Of a stretch of 64,000 nucleotides of DNA, positions 1 to 7,518 are shown piece after piece. Position 1 is the stretch's first letter. The number at the start of each line of letters is the position of its first letter. Made by a program: the position numbers and the translations under genes. The stretch comes from JBFMHP01 sp040752855 (GTDB taxonomy: Bacteria; Pseudomonadota; Gammaproteobacteria; RBG-16-57-12): NCBI GenBank assembly GCA_040752855.1, contig JBFMHP010000019.1, positions 124,001 to 188,000 on the forward strand. The letters run 5' to 3'. Below the pieces are notes generated by a model that saw only the letters and a program-made list of their open reading frames with translations, had not been told where the DNA came from and ran no database searches.

Positions 1-1299
1 CACTCCAAGGCGCTCAGTGAGGATACGGAAATCACCCGGATGATCGTCGCCGACGGCCTCAAGCGCTGGGCCCGGTTTGACGCCATTGCCGCAACGGACG
101 CCTGGCAGGGCACGATCAAAGATCGTTTTTCCTTTTCCGACAGCGACCGCCATGCCATCGAAAAACGCCTGGCGCTCTCGCGCCTGCTGCAGCAGGATGA
201 CTTGGAAGACACCGAGCTTTCTCACCTGCTCGACAATCCCGTCAATCAGGAACTGCAAGAATGGCGTATCCGCGTCGCGATCAGCCTCGGAGATTGGGAG
301 GCCGCTCTCAACTGGCTGGACCGCATGAACCCTGATTCGCAGAATGCCCCGCGCTGGCGCTACTGGCGCGCGCGCGCATTGAGCGCCTCGGCCGGCGACA
401 ATGAGCAGGCCGCCGGTCTCTACCAGGGGTTGGCCGCCGATCGGAGTTATTATGGCTTTTTGTCCGCCAGCCGCATCGGCGCCGAGTATCGCCTCAACGA
501 CGCGCGGCTCGAATATCCCGACCAGGTCATGGCGCAGATCAGCACGCTTCCCGGAATCCAGCGCGCGCGTGAATTGTTCTACTTGGGAAGATTTCCTGAA
601 GCGCGCCGTGAATGGCAAGCCACGACGCGGACACTGACCTCGGACCAACTCGCCCAAGCCGCGCGGCTTGCCGGGGAATGGGGCTGGCACGACCGCGCGA
701 TCTTCACGCTTGCCAATACGCCATACACGGACGATCTGTCACTGCGCTTTCCGATCGTCCATCAGCAGCAGATCCTCAAAGAGACGCAAAAAAACAATCT
801 CAACCCCTCCTGGGTCCTGGCGTTGATCCGTCAGGAAAGCGCCTTCATGCCCGATGCGCGGTCACAGGTCGGCGCCTTGGGGTTGATGCAAATCATGCCG
901 AAAACCGGCAAGGAAATCGGCAAACGCCTGGCTGTGCCTCTCAAAAATCCGCGCGCCCTCCTCGACGCTGATCTCAATATCAAATTCGGCATCTCGTATC
1001 TCAAGTCGAACTTGAAGAACTTCAACAACAACCACATCCTGGCAACCGCCGCCTACAATGCAGGTTCGGGCAGGGTCAACAAGTGGCTGCCAAAAACCGC
1101 GCCGATGGAACCGGATCAATGGATCGAGGCCATCACCTTCCAGGAAACGCGCGACTATGTGCAGAACATCATGGCCTACAGCGTGATCTATGACTATCGC
1201 CTCGGACTGCCGAAAAAGTCCTTCCGAGAATTAATGCAGCCGGTGTATCCGCGTAATTACGACCCCAACGTGATGCACGCCAGTAACAATAATAGTTAA
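1..1299 (+). CDS. slt: Soluble lytic murein transglycosylase, C-terminal part (5' end outside window)
   Basis: Periplasmic exo-muramidase that cleaves the MurNAc-GlcNAc bond of peptidoglycan to give 1,6-anhydro ends. The frame is already open at base 1 and continues through the ATG at 40, so this is the last 432 or so residues of a protein that is normally about 640 residues long. The N-terminal signal peptide and part of the alpha-superhelical ring are missing. The C-terminal lysozyme-like domain is complete: RQESAF carries the catalytic Glu (codon 835-837), followed by GALGLMQIMP and ATAAYNAGSGRVNKWL, the three family signature blocks. The stop lies 12 bases from the end of convergent purT. 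Family assignment is secure. Slt is preferred over MltE or MltC because of the long helical domain before the catalytic part. Confidence 0.93.
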   Translation, partial: HSKALSEDTEITRMIVADGLKRWARFDAIAATDAWQGTIKDRFSFSDSDRHAIEKRLALSRLLQQDDLEDTELSHLLDNPVNQELQEWRIRVAISLGDWEAALNWLDRMNPDSQNAPRWRYWRARALSASAGDNEQAAGLYQGLAADRSYYGFLSASRIGAEYRLNDARLEYPDQVMAQISTLPGIQRARELFYLGRFPEARREWQATTRTLTSDQLAQAARLAGEWGWHDRAIFTLANTPYTDDLSLRFPIVHQQQILKETQKNNLNPSWVLALIRQESAFMPDARSQVGALGLMQIMPKTGKEIGKRLAVPLKNPRALLDADLNIKFGISYLKSNLKNFNNNHILATAAYNAGSGRVNKWLPKTAPMEPDQWIEAITFQETRDYVQNIMAYSVIYDYRLGLPKKSFRELMQPVYPRNYDPNVMHASNNNS

Positions 1300-1311
1300 C
1301 TGGCGTGTACC

Positions 1312-2514
1312 TCATCCTTTACTAGTGACCACCGCGGTAGCCACCTCAACGGCCCGTTTGCGCGCCTCGTTAACATTAGTGGCACGCGCCAACGCCACCC
1401 CCATGCGGCGGCGCAGGTAGGATTCGGGCTTACCGAACAGACGCAAATCGGACTCGGGCACAGCTAGTGCCTTTTCCAGATTATTAAATGTGATCGCCTT
1501 GGCTTCCAGTCCGCCGTAGATCACTGCGCTCGCGCCGGCGGCACACGACATCGCCGTATTGACGGGTAATCCCAGAATGGCGCGCGCGTGCAGCTCAAAC
1601 TCGTTCTGCCATTGTGTCGCCATGGTCACCATGCCGGTATCGTGCGGTCGTGGGCTGACCTCGCTGAACCACACCCGGTCACCTTTGACGAAGAGTTCAA
1701 CGCCGAAGATGCCTCGCCCTCCGAGCGCCTGCGTTATCTTGTGCGCAATATCCTTGGAAGCGCTTAGCGCCGCTTGGCTCATGGCCTGCGGCTGCCAGCT
1801 TTGCACATAGTCACCCCGCTCCTGGAGATGTCCGATCGGCTGGCAAAAGTGCGTTTCCACTTCGCCGCTGTCGCCCAGCGCCCGCACCGTGAGCAAGGTG
1901 ATTTCGTAATCGAAATCGATCATCTCTTCCACGATCACGCGGCCATGGCTGACTCGCCCACCGGCCATGGCGTAATCCCACGCGCGTACCACATCGTCCA
2001 AACCGCGGATCACCGATTGCCCCTTGCCGGAGGATGACATGACCGGTTTGACAACGCAGGGGTAACCGATCCCGGTGTCGATGGCGACCTGGAGTTCATT
2101 TAAACTGGAGGCAAAGGCGTAGCGCGATGTGGGAAGATCGAGTTCCTCGGCGGCCAAGCGGCGTATGCCTTCGCGATTCATGGTCAGCTGCGCGGCTCGC
2201 GGGGTCGGGATCACCTCCACCCCACCCTGTGCGGCGATCTCGGCCAGTGCATCGGTGGCGATCGCCTCGATTTCGGGCACGATGTAATGAGGCCTTTCCT
2301 TGGCGATAAGCTCGCGCAGGGCAGCCCCGTCCGCCATATTGATCACATGCGCGCGGTGCGCCACTTGATGGCCGGGGGCATTCGGGTAGCGGTCGACCGC
2401 GATGACCTCCACGCCAAGCCGCTGCAGTGCAATGATCACTTCCTTGCCGAGCTCACCGCTACCCAACAACATCACGCGCAATGCGTTGGGAGATAATGGG
2501 GTACCAATCTTCAT
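1312..2514 (-). CDS. purT: Formate-dependent phosphoribosylglycinamide formyltransferase PurT
   Basis: ATP-grasp enzyme of purine synthesis that makes formyl-GAR from GAR, formate and ATP, the folate-independent alternative to PurN. The 400-residue length fits the family (about 392). The N-terminal Rossmann-like segment has VMLLGSGELGKE, followed by the ATP-grasp core with VVKPVMSSSGKGQS and the metal-binding GIFGVELFVKG and FSEVSPRPHDTGMVT blocks typical of PurT and PurK. It starts at an ATG facing away from the cytochrome gene and ends convergent to slt. A perfect 7-1-7 dyad resembling a PurR operator lies 35-49 bases upstream of the start. Identification is secure; the regulation is inferred. 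Confidence 0.95.
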   Translation of the reverse strand: MKIGTPLSPNALRVMLLGSGELGKEVIIALQRLGVEVIAVDRYPNAPGHQVAHRAHVINMADGAALRELIAKERPHYIVPEIEAIATDALAEIAAQGGVEVIPTPRAAQLTMNREGIRRLAAEELDLPTSRYAFASSLNELQVAIDTGIGYPCVVKPVMSSSGKGQSVIRGLDDVVRAWDYAMAGGRVSHGRVIVEEMIDFDYEITLLTVRALGDSGEVETHFCQPIGHLQERGDYVQSWQPQAMSQAALSASKDIAHKITQALGGRGIFGVELFVKGDRVWFSEVSPRPHDTGMVTMATQWQNEFELHARAILGLPVNTAMSCAAGASAVIYGGLEAKAITFNNLEKALAVPESDLRLFGKPESYLRRRMGVALARATNVNEARKRAVEVATAVVTSKG

Positions 2515-2548
2515 AATTCAGGGATTCCAGGGATGAGTGTGTGAAATG

Positions 2549-2563
2549 ACGCAAAATTTGCGT
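2549..2563. promoter_or_regulatory. PurR-box-like palindrome upstream of purT
   Basis: Perfect inverted repeat ACGCAAA-A-TTTGCGT located 35-49 bases before the purT start. The half-sites equal those of the enterobacterial PurR operator (ACGCAAACGTTTGCGT), but the spacing is one base shorter. The position in front of a purine gene supports an operator. The odd spacing makes PurR identity uncertain. Confidence 0.4.
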
Positions 2564-2666
2564 TTATGTCGGTCGCGATTAAGCAACGATTCAGCTTTCT
2601 AGCGCTAGATTAGCTCCAAGCTTTTTAATCCACTTGTCTAACTTTTGTATTTAAAAGGAGATACGA

Positions 2667-2984
2667 ATGAAACTCAAGTTCATGACCGCTTTTGCCCTCT
2701 CTGTCGCCTTCGCCGCCAGCGCCCCGGTTGCCATGGCAGACGAAGCCCTGGCCAAGCAAAGCGGTTGCCTGACCTGCCATAGCGTTGCCAAGAAGATGGT
2801 CGGTCCCTCATTCCAAGAAATCGCCGCCAAGTACAAGGGTGACGCTGCTGCCAAGGACACGCTGATCGCCAGCATCAAGGGCGGTTCCAAGGGCAAATGG
2901 GGCAACGTGATGATGCCGGCGAACTCGCCCCGCGTCTCTGACGAGAACATTGCCAAGCTGGCTGCCTACATCCTGGCCCAGTAA
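2667..2984 (+). CDS. Periplasmic class I cytochrome c (c551/c552 type)
   Basis: Small monoheme electron carrier of 105 residues. A signal peptide runs to about residue 24 (cleavage near AMA-DE). The heme motif CLTCH is at C34-C37-H38, and the distal Met ligand lies in the MMPANSP segment around residues 82-83, as in cytochromes c551/c552. A strong ribosome site (AAAAGGAG, ending at 2660) precedes the ATG by 6 bases. It is monocistronic, with its own intrinsic terminator just downstream. Such proteins shuttle electrons to terminal oxidases, nitrite reductase or thiosulfate-oxidising enzymes; which partner applies here cannot be told from the sequence. Confidence 0.9.
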   Translation: MKLKFMTAFALSVAFAASAPVAMADEALAKQSGCLTCHSVAKKMVGPSFQEIAAKYKGDAAAKDTLIASIKGGSKGKWGNVMMPANSPRVSDENIAKLAAYILAQ

Positions 2985-3027
2985 TTTATCCAGTCTTTTC
3001 CTTCTAGCTACAACTTGTTAAATTTGA

Positions 3028-3064
3028 GGAACTATCGAGCGATCGGTAGTTCCTTTCTTTTTTG
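3028..3064 (+). terminator. Intrinsic terminator of the cytochrome c gene
   Basis: Ten-base-pair stem (GGAACTATCG / CGGTAGTTCC, one G-T pair) with a six-base loop, followed immediately by TTTCTTTTTTG. It lies 44 bases after the cytochrome stop and separates it from phoP. Confidence 0.85.
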
Positions 3065-3122
3065 TCTGGGCGATACCAAGTAACATGGGCTTTCCACACA
3101 TTGATCCGGGTCAGGTTGATTT

Positions 3123-3809
3123 ATGCGGATATTGATCGTTGAGGATGAGGCAGGATTGCGGGACCAGCTGCAATCGCGCCTGCGCAGTGAGGGCTATGCC
3201 GTGGATGTCGCGGCCAGCGGCAGTGAAGGCCTGTATCTGGGCCAGGAATACGACATCGATCTGGCGATCATCGACCTGGGTCTGCCTGGGATGAGCGGCA
3301 TCGAGATCATCAAACAACTGCGCGCATCTGGGCGGGATTACCCCATCATGATCCTCACCGCCCGCGGCCGCTGGCAGGACAAAGTGGAAGGTCTGGAAGT
3401 CGGCGCGGATGATTACATGGTCAAGCCCTTCCACATCGAGGAGCTGCTCGCGCGCGTTCGCGTGCTGATCCGACGCTCCTCGGGGATTACTCAGCCCGTG
3501 CTCAGCTTCGGTCCGATCGAACTGGACACCACCACTCAGACCGTGCGGGCGCATGGCCAGAACGTCGATCTAACGGCCTTCGAATATAAGGTGCTGGAAT
3601 ATCTGATCTTCAATGCCGGCAAGGTCGTCTCCAAATCGGAACTCACCGAGCACATCTACGAGCAGGATTACGACCGCGACAGCAATGTCATCGAGGTATT
3701 CATCCGCCGCTTGCGCATCAAGCTCGACCCCGACAACAGCTTGAACGTCATCGAGACCCTGCGCGGGCGCGGCTATCGGTTCACGCTGGAGCAGACCAAG
3801 CCGCAATGA
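3123..3809 (+). CDS. phoP: PhoP-like OmpR-family response regulator
   Basis: 228-residue DNA-binding response regulator. The receiver domain (1-115) has the acidic pair ED at 7-8, the phospho-acceptor D51 in IIDLGLPGMSG, and the conserved Lys in VKPF. The C-terminal winged helix (about 125-223) ends in the RGRGYRF block. The stretch LTARGRWQDKVEGLEVGADDY and the LTAFEYKVLEYL segment are very close to Pseudomonas and enteric PhoP, so the PhoP subfamily is favoured over QseB or ColR. The gene overlaps its kinase partner by four bases (ATGA), indicating translational coupling. In relatives PhoPQ senses low Mg2+ and cationic peptides; the stimulus here is inferred only. Confidence 0.85.
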   Translation: MRILIVEDEAGLRDQLQSRLRSEGYAVDVAASGSEGLYLGQEYDIDLAIIDLGLPGMSGIEIIKQLRASGRDYPIMILTARGRWQDKVEGLEVGADDYMVKPFHIEELLARVRVLIRRSSGITQPVLSFGPIELDTTTQTVRAHGQNVDLTAFEYKVLEYLIFNAGKVVSKSELTEHIYEQDYDRDSNVIEVFIRRLRIKLDPDNSLNVIETLRGRGYRFTLEQTKPQ

Positions 3810-5161
3810 TCTCGATCAACGGCCGCCTGCTGCTGACCGCAAGCGTCATCCTGGTAATGTTCTTCGGCATCACCGGCGTTATTCTCGATCGCATCTATTT
3901 CAATTATCTGGAACAGGCGCAGCGCAACCGTTTGCTGGGTTACGTCTATGACGTGCTCAACGCCACGGACTTCACCCCCTACGGTCAGATCATCCCACCG
4001 AAGACACTGCCCGAGGTCCGTTTCTCGATCCCCGGCTCCGGACTCTATGCGCAAATCGTGCAGAACCACGGCGAGCTGATCTGGAAATCGGAATCCACGT
4101 CGGTTTCGATTCCCTTTCAATATAAGCTGCGGCGCGGACAACAAGTGTTCGGCTCGCTGGACAATGACAAAGGACAGAAGTACTACTTCTATAGTTTTGG
4201 CATCTCCTGGGATGAGAGCACGCCCTTCTGGCAGTCCTACACCTTCAGCATCGCGGAATCCTCCGACATCCTGAACGCCGACATCCGGCGCTTCCGGCGC
4301 AGCCTGTGGGGCTCGCTGGCGGCGGTCACAATCCTCCTGCTGGCCGTTCAGGCCGTCATCCTGCGTTGGGGGCTTTCCCCGCTGCGCAAGGTCACCGAGG
4401 ATCTCAAGACGATCGAGGCCGGCAACAAACTCTCGCTCGATGGCACCTATCCGCCGGAGATCCGCCGACTCACCGACGACCTCAATGCCCTGCTGCACAG
4501 CCACAACGAAAACCTCAAGCGCTATCGGCAGGCGCTGGGCGACCTGGCCCACAGTCTCAAGACGCCGCTCGCCCTGCTGCACAACACGGTCGAATCCAAC
4601 GAGCCAGAACAGGTGTTGCGCAAAACGATCGCTCATCAAGTGCAACGCATGAGCCAGATCATCGAATATCAGTTGCAGCGTGCCGCAACCGCCGGGCGCT
4701 CGGCCTTCGCTGCGCCCATCGAGGTGAAGGTGCTGGTCGACAAGATCGTCGGCGGCCTGGGCAAGGTGTATAAGGACAAGGGCATGAAGCTGCGCGCCGA
4801 CATCGCGCCGAACACCCGCTTCTTCGGCGACGAGGGCGACTTGATGGAGATCCTGGGAAACCTGCTGGACAACGCCTACAAATACGGGCGCACCCAGGTC
4901 GAGATCCATGCCTCCAATCCCCAGTCCGGCAAAACTCGGCCCGGCTTTACGATCATCGTCGCGGATGACGGCCCGGGGATCGCGGAGGATCAGATCGAAC
5001 AGGCGCTCCAGCGCGGCATACGGATGGATGAGAACATCAGCGGCCACGGCATCGGGCTGGCGATCGTGAAGGATATTACCAATTCATACGGCGGCAAACT
5101 GACGATTGGGCGCAGTCATCTCGGCGGCGCCGAGATCAAGATCGTCTTTCCAGGCTCATAA
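3806..5161 (+). CDS. phoQ: PhoQ-like sensor histidine kinase
   Basis: 451-residue membrane kinase. TM1 is at about 9-28 and TM2 at about 167-189, enclosing a periplasmic sensor of about 135 residues. A HAMP-like linker follows (about 190-240). The dimerisation box LGDLAHSLKTPL places the phospho-acceptor at H249. The HATPase domain has the N box (GNLLDNAYKYG), G1 (DDGPGI) and G2 (GHGIGLAIVKD). Its start overlaps phoP by four bases. The H-box form AHSLKTPL is characteristic of PhoQ-like kinases. It ends five bases before the stop of a convergent unknown gene. Confidence 0.85.
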   Translation: MISINGRLLLTASVILVMFFGITGVILDRIYFNYLEQAQRNRLLGYVYDVLNATDFTPYGQIIPPKTLPEVRFSIPGSGLYAQIVQNHGELIWKSESTSVSIPFQYKLRRGQQVFGSLDNDKGQKYYFYSFGISWDESTPFWQSYTFSIAESSDILNADIRRFRRSLWGSLAAVTILLLAVQAVILRWGLSPLRKVTEDLKTIEAGNKLSLDGTYPPEIRRLTDDLNALLHSHNENLKRYRQALGDLAHSLKTPLALLHNTVESNEPEQVLRKTIAHQVQRMSQIIEYQLQRAATAGRSAFAAPIEVKVLVDKIVGGLGKVYKDKGMKLRADIAPNTRFFGDEGDLMEILGNLLDNAYKYGRTQVEIHASNPQSGKTRPGFTIIVADDGPGIAEDQIEQALQRGIRMDENISGHGIGLAIVKDITNSYGGKLTIGRSHLGGAEIKIVFPGS

Positions 5162-5165
5162 GCCG

Positions 5166-5540
5166 CTAGGCCGGTGCCGGTGTGCACCGCGGGGCTTCGT
5201 TTCTTTCCATCGACGCCAGGAGGCTGGCGCATTCATCACGGGTATAGAATCGTCCGTCCTTGGCGAAGCCTGATACGAGCGAAGGCTTAATCGTCAGCAC
5301 CCGGCCATCCTCGGCACGCTCCACGACCAGTTCCTCGGGCAGACCGTCCAGAATATGCAGATGCGCCAACCGCCCATCGGCAAACCGGGAAAGATAGATA
5401 GTGCGTGTCGCCGTATCCAGAAACGCAGGCTGAAAGCCCAGCGGACTGCTCACCTGGCTGCACCCTCCCGTCCCTTGATATTTCAATCCCTGTTGGTGGA
5501 TATCATTGTCTGTCAATGTCTCACCCATGATGTTTATCAC
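5166..5540 (-). CDS. Hypothetical protein behind a sigma-54-like promoter
   Basis: 124-residue protein with no family I recognise, no signal peptide and no membrane segment. It has two cysteines near the C-terminus and a mostly beta-looking central part (TRTIYLSRFADGRLAHLHIL, then VVERAEDGRVLTIKPS). The first possible start is a GTG at 5540; an in-frame ATG at 5528 is equally plausible, as neither has a strong ribosome site. A GG-N10-GC promoter lies immediately upstream, so the transcript leader would be very short. It is convergent with phoQ. A sigma-54 promoter on a single small gene, in a genome whose flagellar genes use the same promoter type, hints at a motility or nitrogen link, but that is inference. 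Confidence 0.65.
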   Translation of the reverse strand: MINIMGETLTDNDIHQQGLKYQGTGGCSQVSSPLGFQPAFLDTATRTIYLSRFADGRLAHLHILDGLPEELVVERAEDGRVLTIKPSLVSGFAKDGRFYTRDECASLLASMERNEAPRCTPAPA

Positions 5541-5557
5541 TCTGGTCTTTAAAGTTT

Positions 5558-5573
5558 TGCACTGAGTGTGCCA
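5558..5573 (-). promoter_or_regulatory. Sigma-54 (RpoN) promoter candidate
   Basis: Read on the minus strand it is TGGCACACTCAGTGCA, with GG and GC exactly ten bases apart and a near-perfect match to TGGCAC-N5-TTGCA (the single clear departure is TT to GT at -12). The GC element lies about 18 bases before the first possible start of the unknown gene ending at 5166. Confidence 0.55.
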
Positions 5574-5658
5574 AATTGTTATTACCCCTGAGAGGTAACC
5601 CCTTTATTCTTTTAAAACAGAATGTTAATCATCCACTCATATTTCTATCGTTATCTCG

Positions 5659-6633
5659 TCAGCCGTTTCGGGCGACAAAAATTGCCCGTCGAGGGGCTGG
5701 ATGGCCCTCGATGGTCATGTTGGTGTTGCCGGGATATAGAAAATTGCTCAAGGATTCAAATGTCATCCATTCGGTGCGGCGCTGCTCGTCGGTAGTCGTC
5801 TTGCCGACATCCACCAGGCGGATGTCCTTGAAACCTGCCTTCCTCAACCAAACTTCCAAAGTCGCGGGACTGGGGATAAACCACACATTCCCCATCTTGG
5901 CATAGCGATCATCCGGCACCAGCACCTCGCCGCGCCCACCATCGATCACTAGTGTCTCGAGCACAAGCTCACCGCCCGGAACCAGGCAGGATTTCAGCTC
6001 GAACAAGTGATCAAAGGGTGAACGGCGGTGGTAGAGCACCCCCATTGAAAACACCGTATCGAAGGCGGGAATGAGTTCCGGCAGTTGCTCCAACCGCGCC
6101 GGGATCATGAACACCTCGGGCGGCGAGGCCATGAAATGGCGCACGGCATGGAACTGGATGTTGTAGAGCACGGTCGGCTCGATACCGATGACCAGACGCG
6201 CCCCATCGCCGGCGGCGCGCCAGCAGTGATAGCCGCTGCCGCAGCCCACGTCGAGCACACGCCGCCCGTGCAGCGGAGTGATATGGGGCGCGACGCGGTC
6301 CCACTTCCAATCGGATCGCCATTCGGTATCGATGTAAACGCCATGAATCGAAAATGGCCCTTTGCGCCACGGGTGCAGTTTTTTCAGCTCGGCCTCGATG
6401 CGCTGGCGTTGTGCCGCACTGCACTCCCCTTCTCCACCCACGGTTACGATGGAAGCGCCGAGATCCAGATGATCGCTCTTCACCGGCGGCAAGGCCTCCA
6501 ACACCGCCATCAAACGCGGTAGATCGCCATGGCGGCTGAAATCCGCCTGCTCAAAAAATGGCGGCAGACTCGCGCACCACGGCTTGAGCGGGGTGGCGTC
6601 GATGGCGCGGTAGAGGCCCGAAAAATCGATCAT
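5659..6633 (-). CDS. cmoB: tRNA U34 carboxymethyltransferase CmoB
   Basis: 324 residues, matching the family length (323). It transfers the carboxymethyl group of carboxy-SAM to 5-hydroxyuridine at tRNA position 34, giving cmo5U, which widens wobble decoding. An N-terminal CmoB-specific region is followed by a Rossmann methyltransferase fold with motif I VLDVGCGSGYHCWRA and post-I IGIEPTVLYNIQF. The fragment KGPFSIHGVYIDTEWRSDWK is characteristic of CmoB. The start overlaps the stop of cmoA by four bases, so the two are co-translated in pathway order. Assignment is secure. Confidence 0.95.
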   Translation of the reverse strand: MIDFSGLYRAIDATPLKPWCASLPPFFEQADFSRHGDLPRLMAVLEALPPVKSDHLDLGASIVTVGGEGECSAAQRQRIEAELKKLHPWRKGPFSIHGVYIDTEWRSDWKWDRVAPHITPLHGRRVLDVGCGSGYHCWRAAGDGARLVIGIEPTVLYNIQFHAVRHFMASPPEVFMIPARLEQLPELIPAFDTVFSMGVLYHRRSPFDHLFELKSCLVPGGELVLETLVIDGGRGEVLVPDDRYAKMGNVWFIPSPATLEVWLRKAGFKDIRLVDVGKTTTDEQRRTEWMTFESLSNFLYPGNTNMTIEGHPAPRRAIFVARNG

Positions 6634-7367
6634 TTAACCGCCAGAATCGAGGCGAAATTGAAGCACTGGAACCACACATCCACGTTCGAAAACCCGCAGG
6701 AGCGCAGCCGGTCGCGGTGCTGTACCACGGTCTCGGGGATCAAGACATTTTCCAGCGCGGCGCGTTTTTGCGCCACTTCGAGATCGCTGTAGCCATTGGC
6801 CTTCTTGAAGGCATGATGCAGATCCGAAAAGAGCTCGGCCTTGTGCGGATCGTCGAAGGCGATCTTCTCGGAGAGGATCAAGATCCCGCCCGGCCGCAGG
6901 CCATCGTAGATCGTCTGAATCACTCGGGCGCGGTCGGCCGCCGGGATGAACTGCAAGGTGAAGTTCAAGACCACTACCGAGGCGTTTTCGATCGGCACCG
7001 CACGCAGATCCGCGCAGCGCAGCTCGACGGGAAGGCAGTCGGCCTCATTGACCAGCAATTCGCGGGCCCGGGCGATCATGGCCTCGGAATTGTCCACGGC
7101 GATGATCCTGCCCGGCTTGCCCGACAAGCGCTGGCGCATCACCAGCGTGGCGGCCCCGAGTGAGCAGCCCAGGTCATAACAGGTCGAGCCGGGGACGAAG
7201 AAGCGCTCGGCCATCACCCCGATGGTGGTGATGATGGTCGCGTAGCCAGGCACGGACCGGCGGATCATGTCCGGGAAGACACTGGCCACCTTCTCGTCGA
7301 ACTTGAAATCGACGATCTTCTCCAGGGGTGTGGCATAAATGCCATCTTTCGGCTGTCCAAGACTCAT
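6630..7367 (-). CDS. cmoA: Carboxy-S-adenosyl-L-methionine synthase CmoA
   Basis: 245-residue enzyme (family about 247) that makes carboxy-SAM from SAM and prephenate for use by CmoB. The SAM-binding motif is YDLGCSLGAATL. Other CmoA landmarks are the N-terminal KIVDFKFDEKVASVFPDM, DNSEAMIARARE, and VVLNFTLQFIP. It is the first gene of the cmoA-cmoB pair, with a four-base overlap. The roughly 150 bases upstream are AT-rich and presumably hold the promoter; I could not choose a single convincing -35/-10 pair there. Confidence 0.95.
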   Translation of the reverse strand: MSLGQPKDGIYATPLEKIVDFKFDEKVASVFPDMIRRSVPGYATIITTIGVMAERFFVPGSTCYDLGCSLGAATLVMRQRLSGKPGRIIAVDNSEAMIARARELLVNEADCLPVELRCADLRAVPIENASVVVLNFTLQFIPAADRARVIQTIYDGLRPGGILILSEKIAFDDPHKAELFSDLHHAFKKANGYSDLEVAQKRAALENVLIPETVVQHRDRLRSCGFSNVDVWFQCFNFASILAVK

Positions 7368-7518
7368 GAAATGTGACCGCAGTTTATTAACATTTACAGT
7401 GATAACAAGTCGTTAACTTTACAACATAATGTCTTACATAAGATTTGCATAAAACCAACAACGATTATAGTTCACCCCCGCCGCGATTGCAGCGACCGCT
7501 CGGTTTGGGGGGATGCAC

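Noticed and set aside
3028..3064. Hairpin before phoP as a regulatory leader
   Set aside because: A ten-pair stem followed by a T-rich run right after the cytochrome gene is better explained as its terminator.
5576..5905. Plus-strand 109-codon frame over the cmoB 3' end
   Set aside because: Antisense to conserved cmoB sequence and without a ribosome site.
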